In this document: piece after piece, positions 12,501-21,500 of the stretch
How the letters are laid out: each line of letters opens with the position of its first letter
Position numbering within the stretch: position 1 is the first letter of the stretch
Translations under genes and position numbers: made by a program
The notes under the pieces: generated by a model
What the model saw: the letters and a program-made list of their open reading frames with translations, nothing else
What the model was told of the DNA's origin: nothing
The model's database searches: none
DNA from: Tridacna crocea
Taxonomy: Eukaryota; Mollusca; Bivalvia; Cardiida; Cardiidae
Reading direction: 5' to 3'
DNA: 64,000 nt
Assembly: GCA_943736015.1 (NCBI GenBank)
Contig: OX031060.1
Location: forward strand, 23,265,231-23,329,230

Positions 12501-15500
12501 AAAAGGAGAAAATGCTGGCATCCAGCATTTTCTCCTTTTCCCTTAATGTTTCCTTACCAATCAAAGACAAGTAGCATTATTCGGGACACATTTGAATTGT
12601 CGTCTGCAAATGCTTTCAATTTGGACAAGTTAACATTTTTATCATGTTATAAAGAGTTAAAACAACAGATCAACCTCTGAGGGGGTGGGGGGAACAATGC
12701 TTTTCCTCATCCTAAAATGTTTTTGGGTGTTCCCTAACTTCCCTATGTTTTCGGAATATTTTCACAAGTCCTCTTACTTGTAGTCATAAAAGCAAAGATC
12801 ATTTTACTATAAGACTTTAATAAATGAATCAGGCCATGTGAAAAGGAGGCTTCATGTTTCTGCAAAATGTCAGCCTGCAAAGTCAACACATAGACTGAAA
12901 CTTTCTGGGTTTTGTAAATTTTCTGTCTGTCAAAGGACCAGTTTCCTCATGATAAGGAGGGTTTTAGGACTATATGGATTTCATGGATCTTTATTTATGA
13001 GTTGACTTTCATAATATGAAGTATCACAGAGATGCATTAACCCTTTACCAAACAATCCCTACTTTTGATGACCCTGAGAAAGAAGCCTTTAGAAAACACT
13101 GTGGGAAAAGGAGAAAATGCTGGTAACCAGCATTTTCTCCTTTTCCCACAATGTATTCAACCCTATCAAGGGATACATTGTGGGAAAAGCAGAAAATGCT
13201 GGTTTCCACCATTGTCTCCTTTTCCAACAATGTTTTCTATAGGCTCCTTGCCCAAGATCGTTAAGAAGTCAGCAATGTAGGCTAAAGGGTTTAACATCAC
13301 CCAAGTGAGACAGGGGTCCAGATAAGAGTAAGAGATACTATTCTAAATCCATTACTTCTCTTCCAAACATTATGTTGTTGGTACTCATTAGAATCATCTC
13401 GATGAGACGATTCTTATGAGTACCCACAACATAGGGTCTAATGAAGAATAATGAAAATTTTTAATTTCGAAATAAAAATCACTCCCTAAATCTGGAGCAT
13501 TGATGTGATATGAAAATTTGCAATGGGAAGAAAAAGGGTGGTTGTGTGATAAATACCTTGTCTTTCCTCATCAGAAACAATATGTCCTCTGCCCCAATCA
13601 GTTTAGCTCCTCTCATTGAAGCAATATCTGATGCTTTATATAACTGTAAGTTTAGACAAAAAGAATGAAGATATAGAAGGTATTTGTTTTTTTCGGTGAA
13701 AGATCGAAATTTATTTCATCTCGTGGATGCCATCGGTAATATTTTCACTCGTGGCTGAGCCACTCATGAAAATATTACCGATGGTATCCAGTCAATGAAA
13801 TAACTTTCAATCTTTCACTGAAAAAAACACAACTATTCCATTTATTTGATGCTTTTAACCTTTTCTGGGAGGAGCTTATCAAAATCCAGTACAATTCTTT
13901 TCCGTTATTTCCTGTGGCTTACCCCTTCCACACAGCAAAGCATGACAATATTATGTCAAGCGCGAGAAATGAAAGGTAAATGACGTCATATTTCCATCTG
14001 GTTGTGAAGCACACACAATTAACCTAGGCAACAAGAACACGAAAATTTTCACTGGTGGTACCAGTGTAAGATCGAAAAATATTTTCAGAGCTATTTCTCG
14101 ATATCCTACCGGAAAGCATGAAATAAATAATAATACTACTGATATACTTTCTCTCATCATTCATCAAACACAGAAAGAGGGAATTTCTTATCCTTGTCAG
14201 AGTTCCAGATAAGAGGGAGTGATGGTATTCTAAAGTCATTATTTCTCAATGAAACCCTATGTTGTGGGTATTCATTAAAATCATCTCAATGAGATGATTC
14301 TAATGTCATTAAGATGATTCTAATGAGTACCCATAACATAGGGTTAAGTGAAGAATAATTAATACCGGTATTTACAATTTTGAAATCGCTCCCTCTATCT
14401 TAAGCTCTGCATGTACATAAAAAATTACACCAAAAATCAGAAAAAGATCAATTGACCCATCACCACACAATCCCAACTTTCAACGACCTTGAGAAAGAAG
14501 CCTTTTGGGAAAACTTGTGGGGTGGCTCGTTACGAGCAATTTCTCCTTTTCCCACAGTGTTTTTAAAGACTTTAACTGCAGTCACGTAAAAACCAGGGCT
14601 TGTTTGGGAAAGGGCTAACTATTATAATTATCTTTACTAGAAAAAAACGAAATTTCAGGCTGGTGCAAATTGAAAGTATTAGTTTTGAAAGCATTTACAG
14701 ATCATGAAAAATTAAATGCTGCACAAGTCATGGAATTTGGCTTTGATAGGGCAGAAAACCTCTTGGGAAAAGGAGAAGATGTTGGTAACCAGCATTTTCT
14801 CCTGTTCCCCCAATGCTTTAAAAGCCATTTCCATAAGGGTTATTAAAACTCTGATTTTTTTTTTTTTTTTTTGGGGGGGGGGGGGGGGGGAGATAAAGGG
14901 TTGATTTGCAATTAGAGATTTCAAGAAGCAATTCCCTATTTTGTACTTTTTGGTGGATGAGAGGAACTTTCACCATATATTTTAATTAACAATTTCCTTA
15001 CAAAGCCCTCGAATTAACGAAATTCAGAAAGCAAAAAAAGAAAGTAAATGCTGCACAGAGGACGGGATTTTTCTTTGAAAAGCTAGAACACAGTAGGCTA
15101 CCAGAATTTGTTTTTACTTTTACCCACTTGTTTTTCTTATCTGAATTTGCACTATTAGCTTTGCCGAGACATTCTGTCTTAACTCATTACCAATCGACAA
15201 ATTTTTAGGTTTGTACGAATCGAAAGCATTTGCAGGCGACAAAATAAGTGACTGAAAATTTCCAAAATGAAAGCACTTGCAGACGACAAAATGAATGTTC
15301 TGTAACTCAAAATTAGAAATTCGTTTTGTGAAGGATAGAAAACATTGTTGGAAAAGTAGAATATGCTGGTTACCAGCATTTTCTCCTTTTCCCACAATGT
15401 TTTCTAAAGGCCTCTTTCTCAGGGTCGTCAAAAGTAGGGATTGAGTGGTATTGGGTTAACCCATTACCACACAATCCCTACTTTCGACGCCCCTGAGAAA

Positions 15501-18500
15501 GAAGACTTTTGAAAACACTGTGGGAAAAGGAGAAAATGCTGGTAACCAGCATTTTCTCCTTTTCACATAGTGTTTTCTACCCTTCCCATAACAAATTTCT
15601 ATTTTTCAGTCGCTTTTATTTTGTCGTCTGCAAATGCTTTCAATTTGGACCAGTCTAAAATTTTCTCGTGTGGTAAAGAGTTAAGTCAACCTCAAAAACT
15701 ATCTTTTGGGTGATTTTCATGTCTAAATTTATCACCATTTTGTACACTAGAATGTTTTAACTCTACCAACGACAAAATTTTAGACTGGTCCAAAATAAAA
15801 GCACTTGCGGACGACAAAATAAATGTACCATAACTCAAAATTTGAAATTTGTTTCCAGCAGAGTAGAAGGCACTGTGGGAAAAGGAGAAAATGCTGGTTA
15901 TCTTAATTTTCTCCTTTTCCCACAATGTTTTCAAAAGACTTTTTTCTCAGTGTCGTCAAAAGTAGGGATTGAGTGGTAATTGGTTAATGGCTTACATCCT
16001 CCTTACCAATGTGATCATCTGATGTTGTGTAATCTCTTCCACTAGAACTGCAGACTCTTGTAAAGGTCGTCTACAATCACCCAGACCATGCCTAGAATAG
16101 AATTATGAGCTTTATGACAAATTATACATTCCACCTGAAAGGTATTGGTTTTCTTTCCTCATTATCCCCTGAGGAGATCTTCTAATAAGAACAGTTGAAT
16201 GTGCTAGGTTTGACCTATTTTTAGGTACTACTAATAAAAAAAGAATAAATAGATATTAATTTTGTGATAGATGAAAATGCAGACATGTTTATTCTAAGAG
16301 GCCCTGCCTACTTCCTGGTGTGATGGAGAGGGCTTAGATATATAAGCACTTGAAACCTGCCTTGCTGTTGAGCTAGCTTTAACAGCAATGCAGTTTGGTG
16401 TATTTCTCTCTGTGATAGTTAAACAATATGCATTAGGTCAGTGCCTGGATGGGTAACCAAGTCGTTGCACATTACATTTGGTGGCAGCGGTGGGATAATG
16501 ACAACTGCCGGACTGGAGTTGCCTGTCGAGACTTCTCAAAGGGGTGTGTGTGTGTGTGTGTGGGGGGGGGTGTTAATGTCACAGAGAGGAGTTAGATATA
16601 TAAGCACTTGAAACCTGCCTTGCTGGGGGGGGGGGGGGGGGGGGGAAGGGGTTAATGTTACAGAGAGGAGTTAGATATATGGGGGGTGGGGGGGGGGGTA
16701 ATGTCACAGAGAGGAGTTAGATACATGATGATGTATATAAGCACTTGAAACCTGCCTTGCTGTTGAGCTAGCTTTTCCACCGATGCAGTTTTGTGTATTT
16801 CACTCTGTGATAGTTAAGCAATGTGCATTAGGTAGTGCCTGGATAGGTGACCAGGTCGTTGCATGTTTCACTGGCAAATTTACCCTGTCCATCTTTTTTT
16901 TTCAAAGATATTTCTTGTTTTATCTTTTAGGGGGATTATGACTTCTGAAAATATTGAGGAAAAACACTACTTCAAACTAGCAATTAATTCATTATCTTTA
17001 GACTACATGGTAAAATTTTCGACTTAAGTCACGTCCAATTTGAATTAACACTTGTAGGCAATAAGCAAAATGGGTCTCATATCACATGACTTGTCATTAA
17101 TGGAATGTGAGAAAACACTGTGGGAAATAGAAAAAAGGATTGTGTTTAATACATCATTAACTTTTGGTTTTGTGAAGATCTAAAAATATTTGAGCAGTGA
17201 TATGATTATCTGAGAATGCTGTGATCAGGGCCCGTATTCACCAACCATTCAGGAGAATATTCTTCTTATTCTCCAAGGTTTTCTAAATTTGTAAGTAACA
17301 CAACTTCTGATTGGCTAAACCTGTTGGTTTAGCCAATCAGAAGTTGTGTTACTAACGAATGTAGAAAATACGGGAGAATAAGACAAAGAACATTCTTAAG
17401 AATGGTTGGTGAATATGAGCCCTGGTATGAATCAGTGTTTCTCTGTTAGAATGCCTGAATTTCTTTCGGTTTTTTTTTGCTCCTTCCATAATTTTTCTGC
17501 TAAATCAGAGGAACGACTCAGAACTTACCTTACGACTGGACGGACCAGTATGAGAAAAGGACTTGGCCTATCCTTGCCTAAGGGCATTAATCCTTGCAAC
17601 CAGCTCCTCAAATGGGCCTCTTTTTTTCAGACATGAAGTCTCATCCTCGGATACCCCGTAGTCTCCCTATTTGCTATGCTACATCGACCCCTGGGGCAAT
17701 TAATTGAATTTCCCTCGCTTTACCGCTGGCCGAATGCTGGCTTTTCATTGGTTCCATCATCATTTTGTGATGGGCGAGTGGACTGTACGCTATGACGTTT
17801 CGTATCGATTTTCGGCAGCTGATTCAAAGTTTTATTAGTCAATTGTCCCAGGGGTCGATGTAGCGTAGCAAATAGGGAGACCCTGGGGTATCCGAGGATG
17901 TGAAGTCTACTGGCAAGTCAAACTTCAACTTTACACAGATCGAGCCAAACGTTTTAAAACAGAAATGATGGACCCAGATAGTTATTACATTCAAACAGCC
18001 CTTTTGGTCAGATTATTTAACTCATTACCAAATGAGAAAATTTTAGACAAGTCCAAATTGAAAACATTTGCACATAACAAAATAAAGGTGACTGAAAAAT
18101 AGAAAATTGGTTTGGGAAGGGTATAAAACATTGTGGGAAAAGGAGAAAATGCTGGTTACCAGCATTTTCTCCTTTCCTCAAAATGTTCAAAAGGCTTCAT
18201 TCTGAGGGTCGTTCAAATTCCAAATTGTGTGGTAAAGAGTTTCCACAATGTTTCTACCCTTCACAAAACAAAATTCAAATTTTCCGTCACTTTTATTCTG
18301 TTGCCTGCAATTATGCTTTCGATTTGGACAAGTCTAAAATACTGTTGTTTGGTAATAAGTTAAGACAGTGTTGGTCAAAGATCATGCAGATAGGATGTAC
18401 TTCATCTCAATCCTAATCAACAATTTAAACCATAACAACTTGACCTTCTCCCAATCAACAAATTTTAGACATCTAAATTCAAAACATTGCAAATAATGAT

Positions 18501-21500
18501 TCAAAATTGGATTCAAGATTGAAACAAATGAGTGTGATTTCTATGGGGTAGAAAACAAAGGAATGAAGGATTCCAGCATTTTCTTTTCTTTTTCCAAAAG
18601 TCTTCCTGCTCAGGGTCTTCAAAACTCTGAATTGTATCATAAAGGGTTAAAACCCTAGAATTACTTTACAAAAAAAAACATCACTGGAAGAAAAAAGATT
18701 TGGACAAATGCAAGCTCTGCTGCTAATTGCTCTGAGTGACAGCATTTAGCTCTCAATATGCAATGACCTCTGACATGTCATGACACTGAATGACCTTTCT
18801 TTCAGAATAAAGGTCAAGGGGAATGTGAGGACCAATAATTAACTTTCTTCAAAATCTGCTCTGGCTCATTTTTCAACATAACTCCTTCACTGCTTGACTG
18901 CTGCCTTTGTTCATTCATTTTATTTTCAACCCTTAATTTTACTACTTAGTGAACAAACTGCATTTTCTCAAAGGCAAAAAATGCATTTTCGTCTGCAAGA
19001 TCAAGTGACAGTTCAGTCATTGTCTAATAATGTAGCAGTGTAGATCAGAGATCAGACTGCCATAAAAGCTTCTAGTTTCGTCTTTGGTATGGAAAGAGTT
19101 ATAACACCCGTTTAACCCTCTAGCAGACAAGAGAATGTTAGACTGATCCAAATTGAAAGCTTTTGCAGACAACAAAATAAGTCTGGCTCAAAAATTGAAA
19201 TCTGTTCTGGGATGGGTATAAGACATTGTGGGAAAACGAGAAATGCTGGTTTACCAGCATTTTCTCCTTTTCCCACAATGTTTACAAAAGGCTTCTTTTA
19301 TATGGTCGTTAATAGTCGGGATTGTGTGGTAAAGAGTTAACTCATTACCAAACGTTTAACTCATTACCAAACAAAACTATTTTAGGTTTGTCCAAATGGA
19401 AAGCATTTTGCAGATGACTAAATAAAAGTGACTGAAAATTTGAAATCTGTTTTGTGAAGGGTAGAAACATTGTGGGAAAAGGAGAAAATGCTGGTTACAA
19501 GCATTTTCTCCTTTCCCCACGTTTTCTACAGGCTTCTTTCTCAGGGTTGTCGAAAGTAGGGATTGTGTGGTAATGGGTTAAATAGATTTCAACTGAAAAT
19601 GGAAGCTGAACTAAGTTCATACGTTAGCACTAGGCAATAAAGGACTGTGTGGATCTATGATTAGAAAGCACATTCTGTGCAGTCTGATCTCAGAACACAA
19701 AATCTTTCTTTCAAAGGGTTGAAAACATTGTCAAAGAGATAAGGCAGAATTGCTGATTATCAGCATCTCCTCCTTTTCTCACAACATTTTCAATCATACT
19801 TCTTGAGACTGTTTAACTCTTTACCAAACGACAAATTTTTGGACAGGTCCAAATTTAAAGCATTTGCAGACATTACATGATAAAAGGGACCGAAAATTTG
19901 AAATTTCTATTAGGAAGGATAGAAAACATTTTGGGAAAAGGAGAAAATGCTGGTTTCTTTCTTGGGGTTGTGAAAAGTTGGGATTGTGTGGTAAAGAGTT
20001 AAACACCTGACTGTTTCACATTCTGTTCTGTTTCATAGATTACAAATGGAAAATAGTCTGATATGTCCAAGGCTGTCTGTCTACTAAAGACCAAAATTAC
20101 AAGAACACAGACAGAGAAAATATGCCTCTGCTTGTTTACAGGAAATGATTGTATTTTTTTTTCCGCAACCTTGTCAAAGGGTCATCATCATCTGAAAAAC
20201 ATCTTGTAATGGAAAGCATTTCAAACATCTGCATGACTACATGAACGGCACACTTCCTGCGTCATGGCAACCAATTTACCATCATCATTATTTTAACAAG
20301 ACATTGTGTTTTATGAAAAAAGAAGTTTTACAAATTAGATGCAAACCAATAAATTTTCACGAGTGCTTTTGTACATGATGATGGGGTGTTCTGAAGTATT
20401 TTGAACATCCTTTCCTTCCTAACTCATTACCAAACAACAGTTTATTTAGACTTGTCCAAATCAAAAGCATAAATTTTCCAGATGACAAAATAAAAGTGAC
20501 TGAAAATTTGATATTTGTTTTGTGAAGGGCAGAAAACATTGCGGGAAAAGGAGAAAATGCTGGTAACCAGCATTTTCTTCTTCTCCCACAATGCTTTCTA
20601 AAGGCTTCATTCTCAGGGTCGTTAAAAGTAGGGTTAAGTTGCCATGTGAACATACTGTAACCCCAAATCCCTTTCCTTTCATTGTATCAACTGCTCATTA
20701 GAACTTTAACCCTTTTTAGGGAGTTAAGTGTTGTAAAGGTAGAAGTGATAAAAGTCTCTTGGAAACATTGTGGAAAAGGGAGAAAATGCTGTTTCCAGCA
20801 TTTTCTCCTTTTTCCCAAATGTTTTCTACCCTATTAAAGTCAAAAATCATATTACCAAGATTTAATCTGTTGTCTGCAGATGCTTTGAATTTGGTCCAGT
20901 CCAAAATTTGTCATTTGTAAGAGATTATGCTTTCAATGTGGATGGGTTGACATATTTTGTTCTCCAGTTTGAATCCATTAGAAACCCAGACTTTCAAAGA
21001 CACTGCTGAAGAAGGCTTTTAAAAACATTGATGGAAAAAAAAGGAGAAAATGCTGGTATGTTTTCTCCTTTTCTCAAAAACTGTTTTTCAGTTTTTATTA
21101 ATTCTATTGTTTGAGACATATTTGTTGTCTACAAAATAAATACTTTCAATTTAGATCAGTCTACAAACTTTGTTAATTCTAAGAGAGAGTGAATAAAAAC
21201 TACATAATATATTAAACCTTTACCAAACAATCCCTGGTTTTTACGACCCTGAGATAGAAGCCTTTTAAAAACATTGTGGAAAAGGAGAAAATGCTGGTAA
21301 CCAGCATTTTCTCCTTTCCCACAATATTTTCTACCCTGCTGGAAGCCAATTTCAACTTTTTTAGTTACATTTATTCTGTTGTCTGCATGTGCTTTCAATT
21401 TGGACCAGTCTAAAATTTTGTTGTCTGGTAATGAGTTAACACCTAATGAGAAAATTTGAAAATCTTGCCAAGTAAAATTGAATTTTGATGAAATAATCTA

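Noticed and set aside
16319-16870. Endogenous retrovirus
   Set aside because: The element has LTRs and a primer site but only about 100 internal bases and no gag, pol or env.
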